Source: Actinophytocola sp036378875 (GTDB lineage: Bacteria > Actinomycetota > Actinomycetes > Mycobacteriales > Pseudonocardiaceae). Taken from it: DNA of 64,000 nt. Position numbers and translations under genes: made by a program. Shown here piece after piece: positions 24,735 through 32,988 of this stretch. Location: assembly GCF_036378875.1 (NCBI RefSeq), contig NZ_DASUVO010000002.1:143150-207149 (forward strand), in the 5' to 3' direction. Each line of letters begins with the position of its first letter. Positions within the stretch are counted from its first letter, which is position 1. The notes below the pieces were generated by a model. It searched no databases. It saw only the letters and a program-made list of their open reading frames with translations, and was not told where the DNA came from.

Positions 24735-25654
24735 CAGGCTGCCTTCCTGGTGGTGCCGGCGTACTCGACGCTGTCGCGGGTGAGTTCGAGGTAGGCGGAC
24801 TCGAGCGAGGCCGTGATCGGGGTCAGTTCGTGGATGCGGAGCCGGTGTTCGGTGGCGATGTCGCCGATGGCGGCGGAGGTGAGGCCGCGGACCTCGAACC
24901 GGCCGGGATCGCGGGTGGTCAGGGTGACGCCGTCGCCGGCGAGCAGCGGCGCGAGCGTGCCGGCGTCCGGGGAGACCACGATGACCGCGCCGCCGCTGGA
25001 GGACTCCTCGATGAAGTCGTCGATGGTGGTGTCGGCGAGGATGCGGCCCTGGCCGATGACGATCAGGTGGTCGGCGACGAGCTGCATCTCGCTCATCAGG
25101 TGCGAGGACAGGAGCACGGTGCGCCCCTCGGCGGCGAGTTCGGCGAGCAGCTCGCGGATCCACTGGATGCCGTCGATGTCGAGGCCGTTGACCGGTTCGT
25201 CGAGGAGCAGGACGGCCGGATCGGCGAGCAGCGCGGCGGCGATGCCGAGGCGCTGTCCCATGCCGAGGGAGAACGACTTCGCCGGCTTGTGTGCCACCTC
25301 GCTCAGCCCTACCGAGGCGAGGACCTCCTCGACCCGTCGCTTGCCGATGCCGACGGTGGCGCCGAGGGCGAGGAGGTGGTTGCGGGCGCTGCGGCCGCCG
25401 TCCACCGCTTTGGCGTCGAGCAGCGCGCCGACCTCGGCCAGCGGTGCGCGGGACGCGGCGTAGGGGTGGCCGTTGACGAGCGCGGTGCCGGAGGTGGGCC
25501 GGTCGAGGCCGACGATCATGCGCATCGTGGTGGACTTGCCGGCCCCGTTGGGCCCGAGGAAGCCGGTGATGACGCCCGGCCGGATGGTGGCGGTGATGCC
25601 GTCGACGGCGGTCTTCTCGCCGTAGGTCTTGGTCAGTCGCTGTAGCTCGATCAT
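24734..25654 (-). CDS. ABC transporter ATP-binding protein
   Basis: A 306-aa cytosolic ATPase. It shows Walker A LGPNGAGKST, the signature-type KSFSLGMGQRLGIAAALL and Walker B AVLLLDEPVNGLD. A C-terminal extension of about 80 residues follows, typical of drug-resistance (DrrA/CcmA-like) exporters. ATG 25654 (MIELQRLTKTYGEKTAVDGI) fits the family start. It pairs with the permease encoded immediately downstream. The divergent kinase gene begins 154 bases away, and the intervening DNA holds two copies of a CCACTGTGGAC motif. Confidence 0.88.
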   Translation of the reverse strand: MIELQRLTKTYGEKTAVDGITATIRPGVITGFLGPNGAGKSTTMRMIVGLDRPTSGTALVNGHPYAASRAPLAEVGALLDAKAVDGGRSARNHLLALGATVGIGKRRVEEVLASVGLSEVAHKPAKSFSLGMGQRLGIAAALLADPAVLLLDEPVNGLDIDGIQWIRELLAELAAEGRTVLLSSHLMSEMQLVADHLIVIGQGRILADTTIDDFIEESSSGGAVIVVSPDAGTLAPLLAGDGVTLTTRDPGRFEVRGLTSAAIGDIATEHRLRIHELTPITASLESAYLELTRDSVEYAGTTRKAA

Positions 25655-25808
25655 GCCGACAACGATGCGGGAAACCGGGGCCGTCCGCGTCGTCCCACTG
25701 TGGACACTTGGGACGGTCGGAAGTACTGCGTTCGTGGTACGTCCGCCGTGTCCGCCTACCACGGCCAGAAGACGACGGGGGCCACTGTGGACGTCTAGGT
25801 TGATCGGT
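25655..25808. promoter_or_regulatory. Divergent promoter region with two CCACTGTGGAC motifs
   Basis: This 154-base gap separates the leftward ABC exporter genes from the rightward kinase gene. CCACTGTGGAC occurs at 25695-25705 and again at 25782-25792, 87 bases apart. The motif is a near-palindrome (GTCCAC-A/T-GTGGAC) and is a candidate regulator site. Similar sequences also occur inside genes elsewhere in the window, so it may instead be a general genomic motif. Confidence 0.4.
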
Positions 25809-26993
25809 ATGAACGGGTCGGCGGTCCGGCGGTGGGTCTCCGGCCACCCCCTGCTCCAGGACACCGTCCTGGCGTGCGCCGTGGTGGCCGCGGGGGTCGG
25901 CAGCGAACTGAGCGGGATGCGGGGCCAGACCGACGGCGTCATCACCACCCGTGACGTGGCGGCGATGGCCATCGCGCTGCTCGCCATCCTCACGCGCCGC
26001 CTGCGGCCGAAGTACACCCTGGTCGCCACGGCCGTCGCGGCGGCGGTGCTCATGGTGGCGACCGGCACCCAGCTGCCGGTGCTCTTCGCCGCCCTCGTCA
26101 TCGTCACGTTCACCATGACCTCGCGCACCGACCGCCGCTCCGGTGCGCTGCTGGCCGGCCCGATCGCCGTCGTTCTGTACTTCGTCGACGCCTACGTCAG
26201 CACGGGGTCCGCGTGGTCTCCCCAGAGCCTTGGGTTGGTGGCCTGGATGGGGATGGCCGCCGCCGTCGGTGACGCCATCCGCAGCCGTCGCGCCTACATC
26301 GCCGCGGTCGAGGAACGAGCCCGGCGCGCCGAGCAGACCCGCGAGGAAGAGGCCGCGCGGCGCGTCATCCAGGAGCGGGTGCGGATCGCGCGCGAGCTGC
26401 ATGACGTGGTGGCCCATCACATCGCGGTCATCAACGTGCAGGCCGGCGCCGCCAGCCACGTCCTGCACCGGCATCCCGTGCAGGCCGACCGGGCGCTCAC
26501 CCACATCCGCGCCGCCTGCGACACGGTGCTCGCCGAACTCGCCTCGATCGTCGGCGTCCTGCGCGAGCCAGAGGACAGCACAGCCCCCGACACCGAACCC
26601 GTGCGAGGGCTCGCCCGCCTCACCGACATGCTCGACGCGCTCGCCGCCGCCGGGCTGACCGTGGCGCGCAAGCAGATCGGCCAGGCACGGGAACTGCCCG
26701 CGGTGGTGGACCTCGCCGCGTACCGGATCCTGCAGGAGGCGCTCACCAACGCCCACAAGTACGGCACCGGCACCGCGAGCCTCACCATCACCTACACCAC
26801 CGACGCCATCACCCTCGACGTCGTCAATCCCATTGCCACCGAACGCATCCCCACCCGATCCGGCTACGGGATCCTCGGCATGCGAGAACGCGCTGCCACC
26901 GCGGGTGGCAGTCTTGACGCCCAGGCCCGGCCGGACGGGCGTTTCGTTGTGCACGCCGAACTGCCCGCCCCAGCACTGAAAGCGATGACATGA
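25809..26993 (+). CDS. Sensor histidine kinase (NarL/DesK type)
   Basis: A 394-aa membrane sensor. Residues about 15-160 hold several hydrophobic segments forming the sensor. The HisKA_3 dimerisation helix carries the phospho-acceptor His198 in IARELHDVVAHHIAVINVQA. The ATPase domain follows with LQEALTNAHKYG (N box) and GYGILGMRERAATAGG (G box). ATG 25809 is chosen because it begins the hydrophobic sensor directly. Its stop overlaps the response-regulator start (ATGA). The pair probably controls the divergent ABC exporter. Confidence 0.88.
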   Translation: MNGSAVRRWVSGHPLLQDTVLACAVVAAGVGSELSGMRGQTDGVITTRDVAAMAIALLAILTRRLRPKYTLVATAVAAAVLMVATGTQLPVLFAALVIVTFTMTSRTDRRSGALLAGPIAVVLYFVDAYVSTGSAWSPQSLGLVAWMGMAAAVGDAIRSRRAYIAAVEERARRAEQTREEEAARRVIQERVRIARELHDVVAHHIAVINVQAGAASHVLHRHPVQADRALTHIRAACDTVLAELASIVGVLREPEDSTAPDTEPVRGLARLTDMLDALAAAGLTVARKQIGQARELPAVVDLAAYRILQEALTNAHKYGTGTASLTITYTTDAITLDVVNPIATERIPTRSGYGILGMRERAATAGGSLDAQARPDGRFVVHAELPAPALKAMT

Positions 26994-27655
26994 TCCGGGT
27001 GCTGCTCGCCGACGACCAGACCCTCATTCGCGCCGGCTACAAGATGATCCTCGACGCCGAACCCGATCTCGAGGTCGTCGGCGAGGCCGTCAACGGGCGT
27101 GAGGCCGTGTTCCTGGCGCGCACCACCCGCGCCGACGTCGTGTTGATGGACATCCGCATGCCCGAGGTCGACGGCATCGAGGCCACCCGCCGCATCGCCG
27201 CCGACGACGACCTGGCAGGCGTCCGGATCCTCGTGCTGACCACGTTCGAGAACGACGAGAACGTCCTGCACGCGGTCCGCGCCGGCGCCAGCGGCTTCCT
27301 CGGCAAGAACGTCGGGCCGGACGAACTGATCCACGCCGTCCGCGTCGTCGCCGCCGGCGACGCCCTACTCTCCCCGAAAGCCACCCGAGGCCTGGTCCAA
27401 CACGTCCTCGACCAACCCGACCCCACGCCGCAGCCTGCGCTCGAGGGGCTCACCGACCGCGAACGCGAGGTCCTCGTCCTCGTCGCCCACGGTCTGTCCA
27501 ACGAGGACATCGCCGAACGCCTCACCCTGTCCCCGCTGACCGCCAAGACCCACGTCAACCGCGCCATGACCAAACTCGGCGCTCGCGACCGCGCCCAACT
27601 GGTCGTCATCGCCTACCGATGCGGTCTTGTCCGGCCAGGCGACACCCCGCCATGA
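26990..27655 (+). CDS. Response regulator, NarL/LuxR type
   Basis: A 221-aa DNA-binding regulator. Residues 1-120 are a receiver domain with the acidic pair DD at positions 8-9 and the phospho-acceptor Asp54 in VVLMDIRMPEVDG. Residues about 150-215 are a LuxR helix-turn-helix (LTDREREVLVLVAHGLSNED then LTAKTHVNRAMTKLGARDRA). It is the partner of the kinase encoded just upstream, with which it overlaps by 4 nt. Target genes are likely the divergent exporter pair, perhaps with further genes elsewhere. Confidence 0.9.
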   Translation: MIRVLLADDQTLIRAGYKMILDAEPDLEVVGEAVNGREAVFLARTTRADVVLMDIRMPEVDGIEATRRIAADDDLAGVRILVLTTFENDENVLHAVRAGASGFLGKNVGPDELIHAVRVVAAGDALLSPKATRGLVQHVLDQPDPTPQPALEGLTDREREVLVLVAHGLSNEDIAERLTLSPLTAKTHVNRAMTKLGARDRAQLVVIAYRCGLVRPGDTPP

Positions 27656-27667
27656 CGCGGTACACGC

Positions 27668-28591
27668 TCAGCGGCTCAACGCGGTCTCCCGCTCCACCCG
27701 CGACAGCTTCTCGGGATTGCGCACGTAGTAGAGCCCGGTGACCAGGCCGTCGTCGATCCGCATCGCCAGGACGCCGTCGATCTCCCCGTTGAGCCGCATG
27801 ATCAGCGCCGGGTAGCCGTTGACCTGCACCGGTTCGAGCGCCACCTGGCCCCGGAACCTGTTCAGTCCGGCGTTCAGCAGGCGAGCCGCCTTGTCCGCAC
27901 CCACGAGCGGCCGCGGCACGGCCTGCTTGACCCCGCCACCGTCGGCCAGCAGCACGACGTCCGGCGCGAGAACGTCGAGCAGTCCCTGCAGGTCACCCGT
28001 CTCGACGGCATGTTGGAACGCGGTCAGCGCGGCCCGGGACTCCGCAGGGGAGACGACGTCGCGCGGCCGGCGCGCGGCGACGTGTGCCCGTGCCCGGTGG
28101 GCGATCTGGCGTACCGCGGCGGGGCTCTTGTCGACGGCGTCGGCGATCTCGCCGTAGCCGAGGTCGAACACGTCGCGGAGCACGAACACCGCGCGTTCGG
28201 TCGGGGTGAGTGTCTCCAGCACCAGCAGCATCGCCATCGAGACGCTGTCGGCCAGTTCGACGTCGTCGGCCACGTCGGGTGAGGTGAGCAGCGGTTCGGG
28301 CAGCCACTGGCCGACGTAGGACTCCTTGCGGCGGCCCAGTGTGCGCAGCCGGTTGAGTGCCTGGCGGGTGGTGATCCGCACCAGGTAGGCACGCTGGTCG
28401 CGCACGGTCTCGAGATCGACGTCCACCCACCGCAGCCACGTCTCCTGCAGGATGTCCTCCGCGTCCGCCGCCGAGCCCAGCATCTCGTAGGCGACGGTGA
28501 AGAGCAGGTTGCGGTGGGCGACGAACGCCTCGGTGGCGGGGTTCGGACGGTCGTCCTCGCCACGGGCCTCTGGTCCGCCGGCAACTCGCAT
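27668..28591 (-). CDS. ECF sigma factor, SigJ-like with SnoaL-type C-terminal domain
   Basis: A 307-aa group ECF41-type sigma factor. Region 2 is seen as ATEAFVAHRNLLFTVAYEML followed by AEDILQETWLRWV, and region 4 as LTPTERAVFVLRDVFDLGYG followed by the helix-turn-helix. A C-terminal domain of about 110 residues (TAFQHAVETGDLQGLLDVLA onward) is SnoaL/NTF2-like, a fold that in this group regulates the sigma factor in cis instead of a separate anti-sigma factor. No anti-sigma gene is adjacent, in line with that. ATG 28591 is preferred over GTG codons further upstream. Its targets are unknown. Confidence 0.86.
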   Translation of the reverse strand: MRVAGGPEARGEDDRPNPATEAFVAHRNLLFTVAYEMLGSAADAEDILQETWLRWVDVDLETVRDQRAYLVRITTRQALNRLRTLGRRKESYVGQWLPEPLLTSPDVADDVELADSVSMAMLLVLETLTPTERAVFVLRDVFDLGYGEIADAVDKSPAAVRQIAHRARAHVAARRPRDVVSPAESRAALTAFQHAVETGDLQGLLDVLAPDVVLLADGGGVKQAVPRPLVGADKAARLLNAGLNRFRGQVALEPVQVNGYPALIMRLNGEIDGVLAMRIDDGLVTGLYYVRNPEKLSRVERETALSR

Positions 28592-28662
28592 GGTGGCTCC
28601 TGTTCGCTCTCGACGATGTCTCCCACAGGACACCGCGCCCCACCGTGTTGTGACACGAATTC

Positions 28663-29244
28663 TCAGGTGGGTTCGTGTTCGGAACAGTCGAGACGCAGCT
28701 GGGCGTCCGGGAAGTCGGCGCCGACGAACCGGCAGTGGTGGGGGAGCTCGGGGGTGGCCGGTTCGGCCGGGCGGTAGAAGCGGCACGTCACGCAGGTGCG
28801 CGAGACCGGGATCGCCCGGTGCTGCTGCAGCACGCGGATCATCGTGACGGTCCCGCGGAGCATACTGGCCACGTCCTCGGGCGTGAGCGCGGCCAGCGCG
28901 GCGCGCAGGGGAGGGGGAACCGTGGCCAGCCGGGTGGCTTCCGCCTGTCCCGCGGCGGTCAGCGTGAGGTTGACCGCCCGGGTGTCGGCCAGGTCCCGGG
29001 ACCGCTCCAGCAGACCCTTGGCGACCAGGCTGCGTACCGCGTCGCTGATCGTCGGGGCGGTCGAGGCCAACGCCGTGACGAGGTCACCCTGACGGCACGA
29101 CGGAGGGTGGCCGGCGAGATGCCGGATGATGTCGGCCTGCAACGGGGAGATCCGGGCACTGCCGGCATTGTCGAAGGCACCCAGCCGCATCGCCTGCCCG
29201 AGCCGACTCAGCCCGACCAACAGCTGCTCTTCTGGTGTGCTCAC
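28663..29244 (-). CDS. MarR-family regulator with Cys/His-rich C-terminal tail
   Basis: A 193-aa winged-helix regulator starting at GTG 29244. The MarR core spans residues about 5-140 (DLVTALASTAPTISDAVRSL is the recognition region, then DLADTRAVNLTLTAAG for the wing). After it lies an unusual tail with C151-x-x-C154, H169-H170-C171, C187 and H190, which could bind zinc or sense redox state. The gene diverges from the AurF-type operon, and two copies of a 15-bp palindrome lie in between, so it probably represses that operon and itself. A metal or oxidant signal through the tail is inference. Confidence 0.83.
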   Translation of the reverse strand: MSTPEEQLLVGLSRLGQAMRLGAFDNAGSARISPLQADIIRHLAGHPPSCRQGDLVTALASTAPTISDAVRSLVAKGLLERSRDLADTRAVNLTLTAAGQAEATRLATVPPPLRAALAALTPEDVASMLRGTVTMIRVLQQHRAIPVSRTCVTCRFYRPAEPATPELPHHCRFVGADFPDAQLRLDCSEHEPT

Positions 29245-29281
29245 GCCGCCGCCGCTCCCGCTCCGTGGCGACGCAGTGCTC

Positions 29282-29395
29282 GATGATTCGCTCCGCAAGC
29301 TCCGCTCATGGCTCCGCAGGCCCCGCTCCACCGTCGCCCTCCGCGGGCTCGGCGGCGTCCTGAACGTTGATGGTTCGCTCCGCAGGCTCCGCTCA
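29282..29395. repeat. Imperfect 27-bp direct repeat pair
   Basis: Copy 1 at 29282-29308 and copy 2 at 29369-29395 share the core TTCGCTCCGCA-A/G-GCTCCGCTCA and differ at two positions out of 27. A further partial copy (GGCTCCGCAGGCCCCGCTCC) begins at 29310. They lie upstream of the MarR start codon. Their function is unknown; they may be low-complexity expansion. Confidence 0.6.
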
Positions 29396-29434
29396 CGCAC
29401 CGCCCTCTCGCCGTCACATCACGTCGCCGTGGTT

Positions 29435-29474
29435 GTTGGCACTGCCGACCGATACTACTGTTGGCAGTGCCAAC
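29435..29474. promoter_or_regulatory. Tandem palindromes, probable MarR operators
   Basis: A perfect 15-bp palindrome GTTGGCA-G-TGCCAAC lies at 29460-29474, and a near-identical copy GTTGGCA-C-TGCCGAC (one mismatch in symmetry) lies at 29435-29449. The centres are 25 bp apart. Their position between the divergent MarR gene and the N-oxygenase operon, and their size, fit MarR dimer binding sites. Confidence 0.72.
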
Positions 29475-29704
29475 TAGCTTTTCCGGGGGTTGATCTTACT
29501 GGGGTGCCTCACCCGTCGCGGGTGATTGTCTGTGAATACAGTGCGCTGTCGACTTTTCCGGCGCACCGATTTGTGCTGTCCATATTCATTGAATTAACAA
29601 CGTTAGCGACAGTGATATGACTCACATGGAGTATTTAACGTAGTCAGCGCGGACTCTTTTCGCTTTGCCGGTCGGCGCCCAATGCCAATTCGTGGAGGAA
29701 AGAG

Positions 29705-30973
29705 ATGCACATCCTCAGTGGTGTGAACATGATGTCGCAGGAACTCGTCCTGGTGCACGCGGAAGAGGACAAGATCGCGCGTGTGCCCATCAGCGGTGTT
29801 CCCGGCCTGCGGCCGGCGAGCCCACAACACTCGCTGATCATGCCGGACGAAAAGACCGTCTACATCACCACGGACGCTCTTCCGCCCTTCCCTGCGTCGA
29901 TCATCGCGCTGTCACTGAAGGAGATCGACTGGGACGCCGGCACCGCGGAGGTGGAGCTGCTGCAGAACCTGCTGCTGGACGTCATGGGCACGCCGTCGGA
30001 CATGCCGAACGTCAAGCAGACCGACGACGCGCAGCCGATCATGCCCTGGACCCGGCCGCTGTTCACCCAGACACACGCCCCGACGCTGCTGCCCGGGTCC
30101 TCGTTCCTCTACACAGCGCACTACACGGACGACCGCCTGCGTGGCTTCAAGATCAACCGTGACGGGACGCTGGACCCCCGCGTGCTCTACTCCGACCGCC
30201 CGGTGACCCGCCAGACGCACGGGATCAGCTTCAACCCCAAGGGCACCATCGGTCTCGGCGTCGGTTACGACTACGACATCAGCGACCTCCGCGTCCTCGA
30301 GGTCAACCACTACACCGGCGAGCTCGAGGTCACGCGCACCATTCCGCTGGGGACACCGGAGGAGTACGGCGCGTTCGTGCACCGTGCCGTCTGGCTCGAC
30401 AACCGGTACGCCTACCTCGGGACGATGCAGGTGGGCCCGACCTCCCGGACGCGCCCGGCGGCGACCACCTCCGTGCGGCACCCGGATCCGCCCGCGCCGT
30501 CGGGCGACAAGCTCGTCGGCCCGAGCGTGTGGCTGATCGACACCAAGACGAACACCGCGGAATGCGTCATCCGCCCCACCGACTCCGAGGCGGGCGCCGG
30601 GATGTTCCGGCCGCCGTCGGACGTGGCGGTCGCGGCCGGGAAGCTGTACGTGGCAGAGGAAGACTCGTGGACGCCGACGGATCTGCCCGGCGGCTACGGG
30701 ACGACCGGCTTCATCTCGGTCTGGGACATCGCCAACCCCGCCAAGCCGTGCTTCCTCAAGCGCCTGCGTCCCGGGCACGAACTGCCCGACGACTTCCGGA
30801 ACGCGCACACGGCCACCGCCATGTTCGACGAGGAATCCGTGTTCGTGTCCAGCTTCGTGAGCAATCACCTCGTCCGGATCGACACCGCCACCGACAAGGT
30901 CGCGAAGGTGTACACGGCCGAGGACGGGCTGGACATGTTCCACGGCGAGTTCGCGGCCGGTCGCAACGGCTGA
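29705..30973 (+). CDS. Beta-propeller (lactonase/YVTN-like) protein, first gene of the N-oxygenase operon
   Basis: A 422-aa protein whose repeated short strands (for example GSSFLYTAHYTDDRLRGFKI, KLVGPSVWLIDTKTNTAECV and VFVSSFVSNHLVRIDTATDK) point to a seven-bladed YVTN/lactonase-type propeller. There is no signal peptide, so it is likely cytosolic. The start has GGAGGAAAGAG upstream. It comes 35 bases before the AurF-type oxygenase gene. Propellers of this kind can hydrolyse or isomerise lactones, or act as binding scaffolds; no catalytic residues can be assigned here. A distinctive segment is QPIMPWTRPLFTQTHAPTLL. Function is unknown. Confidence 0.7.
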   Translation: MHILSGVNMMSQELVLVHAEEDKIARVPISGVPGLRPASPQHSLIMPDEKTVYITTDALPPFPASIIALSLKEIDWDAGTAEVELLQNLLLDVMGTPSDMPNVKQTDDAQPIMPWTRPLFTQTHAPTLLPGSSFLYTAHYTDDRLRGFKINRDGTLDPRVLYSDRPVTRQTHGISFNPKGTIGLGVGYDYDISDLRVLEVNHYTGELEVTRTIPLGTPEEYGAFVHRAVWLDNRYAYLGTMQVGPTSRTRPAATTSVRHPDPPAPSGDKLVGPSVWLIDTKTNTAECVIRPTDSEAGAGMFRPPSDVAVAAGKLYVAEEDSWTPTDLPGGYGTTGFISVWDIANPAKPCFLKRLRPGHELPDDFRNAHTATAMFDEESVFVSSFVSNHLVRIDTATDKVAKVYTAEDGLDMFHGEFAAGRNG

Positions 30974-31008
30974 CGCGCCACTTCGAAAATTATTCTGGAG
31001 TAAAGGTA

Positions 31009-31986
31009 ATGCTGGACAACGCCGCCCACGCAACCGAGCAGAACGGGCACGAAGAACCGTCCCAGACCCGGATACTGATCGACCGGCTCGCCACGAACTG
31101 GTCGCGCCGGGCACAGGTGAAAAAGACCGAGCTGGAGCCGTTGTTCGTGCCCGGCCGGGAGGACTTCCTGGAGAGCCTGCTCCCGTTCCGGGAAATGCCC
31201 CAGTTCCAGTCCTGCTCACCCGAACTGAGGTCGCGGGTGCTGAGCTGCGGCTGGCTGATGTACAACGCGAAGACCACGCAGATCGAGAACGAGATCGTGA
31301 ACCCGATCTGCCTCGACATCATGTCCGGACAGCTGCCGGGCCTGAACGACGAGGGCTCACAGCTCGCCGTCGGCGAGACCATGGTGGACGAGGTCTACCA
31401 CATTCACCTGGTCGAGCGATCAAGCCGGCTCACCCGCCGCCGCCGAGGGCTGGAAGGACTCGCCATTCCGGAGTTCAACCTGGTCTCGCACATGCGGCGG
31501 CGGCAGGCCGAGTTCAGCGAGCCATGGCAGAAGCGGATGGTGCAGTTCGCCACCGCGGCGGTCTCGGAGATCTTCATCAGCGACTACCTGCACCTGCTGA
31601 GCGAGGCCGAGGAGATCCAGCCGTTCAACCGGATGACCGTGGCCGCGCACCGGCACGACGAGATGGTGCACGGCCCGCTCTTCCGGTCGCTGACCGAGCT
31701 TTTCACGCGCGAGCTGTCACCGGCCGAGGTGGCGTTGTTCGCCGAGCTGCTACCCGAGCCGGTCACCTGGTTCGCGGACCGGGAACTGGACGTCTGGCTC
31801 GCGCTGCTGGAGCAGATCGAGTTCCCCCACGCCGAGGAGATGATCCGGGAGGTTCGAGGCGCGGGGGCCGTCGACCTGAACGCCCTGGACCACTCCGGTG
31901 TGGTGTCGATGGCGCGGGAGCTGGGACTGATGGAAACCGATGCCGCCCGCGAGGCTTTCCACCGTCGCGGTCTGGTCGGCGTCTGA
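31009..31986 (+). CDS. AurF-type diiron N-oxygenase
   Basis: A 325-aa ferritin-like nonheme diiron enzyme of the p-aminobenzoate N-oxygenase family, which oxidises aryl or alkyl amines to hydroxylamine, nitroso or nitro groups and in some pathways leads to azoxy products. All seven expected iron ligands line up: E93, E128, H131, E187, H214, E218 and H221 (within NAKTTQIENE, DEVYHIHL, AAVSEIF and AAHRHDEMVHG). The spacing equals that of AurF shifted by eight to nine residues. ATG 31009 has TGGAG upstream. The reductase gene directly downstream is a likely electron donor. The substrate amine is unknown. Confidence 0.88.
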   Translation: MLDNAAHATEQNGHEEPSQTRILIDRLATNWSRRAQVKKTELEPLFVPGREDFLESLLPFREMPQFQSCSPELRSRVLSCGWLMYNAKTTQIENEIVNPICLDIMSGQLPGLNDEGSQLAVGETMVDEVYHIHLVERSSRLTRRRRGLEGLAIPEFNLVSHMRRRQAEFSEPWQKRMVQFATAAVSEIFISDYLHLLSEAEEIQPFNRMTVAAHRHDEMVHGPLFRSLTELFTRELSPAEVALFAELLPEPVTWFADRELDVWLALLEQIEFPHAEEMIREVRGAGAVDLNALDHSGVVSMARELGLMETDAAREAFHRRGLVGV

Positions 31987-31997
31987 GGGGGATCACC

Positions 31998-32978
31998 ATG
32001 ACGACAGACACGTCATTCACGACGGTGCTCGAGGAGGGCACCACACTTCTCGAGGTCAGCCAGCGACGCATGGCGGCGGACGGCGTCGTGACGCTGACCC
32101 TCGCCGACCCGTCCGGGCAGGACCTGCCCGCCTGGTCGCCGGGCGCGCACATCGACCTCGACCTCCCGGACCTCGGCCTGACCCGCCAGTATTCGCTGTG
32201 CGGTAGCCCGGCCGACCGGTCCGAGTGGCGGATCGGGGTGCTCCGGCAGCCGGACGGTCGCGGCGGCTCGGAGTACGTCCACGACGCGCTCCGGGTCGGC
32301 ACTCGCGTCGAGGTCCGGGGGCCGAGGAACAACTTCCCGTTGCTCCCCGCCCAGCGTTACCTGTTCATCGCAGGCGGGGTGGGCATCACCCCGATCCTGC
32401 CGATGATCGAGGCGGCCACGGCCGACGGCCGGCAGTGGGAGCTGCTGTACGGCGGTCGCAGCCGCCAGTCAATGGCCTTTGTCGCCGACCTCGCGGCCTA
32501 CGGTGACCGGGTGCGGGTGCACCCGCAGGACGAGGCTGGGCTGCTGCCACTGGCCTCCTACCTGGCGAACCCGCGCCCGAACTGCCTCGTCTACTGCTGC
32601 GGCCCCGAGCCGCTGATCGAGGCGGTCGAGCAGTGGTGCGCCGGGTGGCCGGACGGCATCCTGCACACCGAACGGTTCGCGGCCCGACGCGAGCCGGCCG
32701 TGCGGGCGGACAAGACCTTCGACGTGGTGTGCCACCGATCCGGGCGCACCCTGGAGGTCAAGCCGGGCCGGTCCATCCTCGAAACCGTGGAGGCGGCGGG
32801 CATCTCGCGGCTGTCGGCGTGCCGGGAGGGCGTCTGCGGGACGTGCGAGACCCGCGTCCTCGACGGCGTGCCCGACCACCGCGACACCGTGCTCAGCGCG
32901 GACGAGCGGAAGTCCGGCGAATCCATGATGATCTGTGTCTCGCGCTCGTCGAGCGCGCGGCTGGTACTGGATCTGTGA
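31998..32978 (+). CDS. Ferredoxin-type oxidoreductase (PDR/VanB family), electron donor
   Basis: A 326-aa flavin reductase of the phthalate-dioxygenase-reductase family. The N-terminal FMN domain shows RQYSLCGSP. The NAD domain shows FIAGGVGITPILPMIEAA and YCCGPEPLIEAV. The C-terminal plant-type 2Fe-2S domain has ACREGVCGTC and a fourth Cys in MMICVSRS. It begins 11 bases after the N-oxygenase gene with GAGGGG upstream, so it very likely supplies electrons to that diiron centre. The next gene starts 10 bases after its stop. Confidence 0.9.
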   Translation: MTTDTSFTTVLEEGTTLLEVSQRRMAADGVVTLTLADPSGQDLPAWSPGAHIDLDLPDLGLTRQYSLCGSPADRSEWRIGVLRQPDGRGGSEYVHDALRVGTRVEVRGPRNNFPLLPAQRYLFIAGGVGITPILPMIEAATADGRQWELLYGGRSRQSMAFVADLAAYGDRVRVHPQDEAGLLPLASYLANPRPNCLVYCCGPEPLIEAVEQWCAGWPDGILHTERFAARREPAVRADKTFDVVCHRSGRTLEVKPGRSILETVEAAGISRLSACREGVCGTCETRVLDGVPDHRDTVLSADERKSGESMMICVSRSSSARLVLDL

Positions 32979-32988
32979 CGGAGGAACC

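Larger units (their letters stand above)
29245..29704. other. 460-base intergenic control region with lower GC
   Basis: This gap separates the MarR gene from the N-oxygenase operon. The part next to MarR holds short direct repeats, the middle holds two palindromic operators, and the part from about 29530 to 29640 is clearly AT-richer than its surroundings and probably contains the operon promoter. GGAGGAAAGAG precedes the first gene of the operon. I see no credible gene inside. Confidence 0.6.

Noticed and set aside
24735..26954. Long upstream extension of the ABC permease frame
   Set aside because: Only the last 285 codons encode the permease. The rest runs antisense to the kinase gene and out of frame through the ATPase gene, and a coupled ATG exists at 24734.
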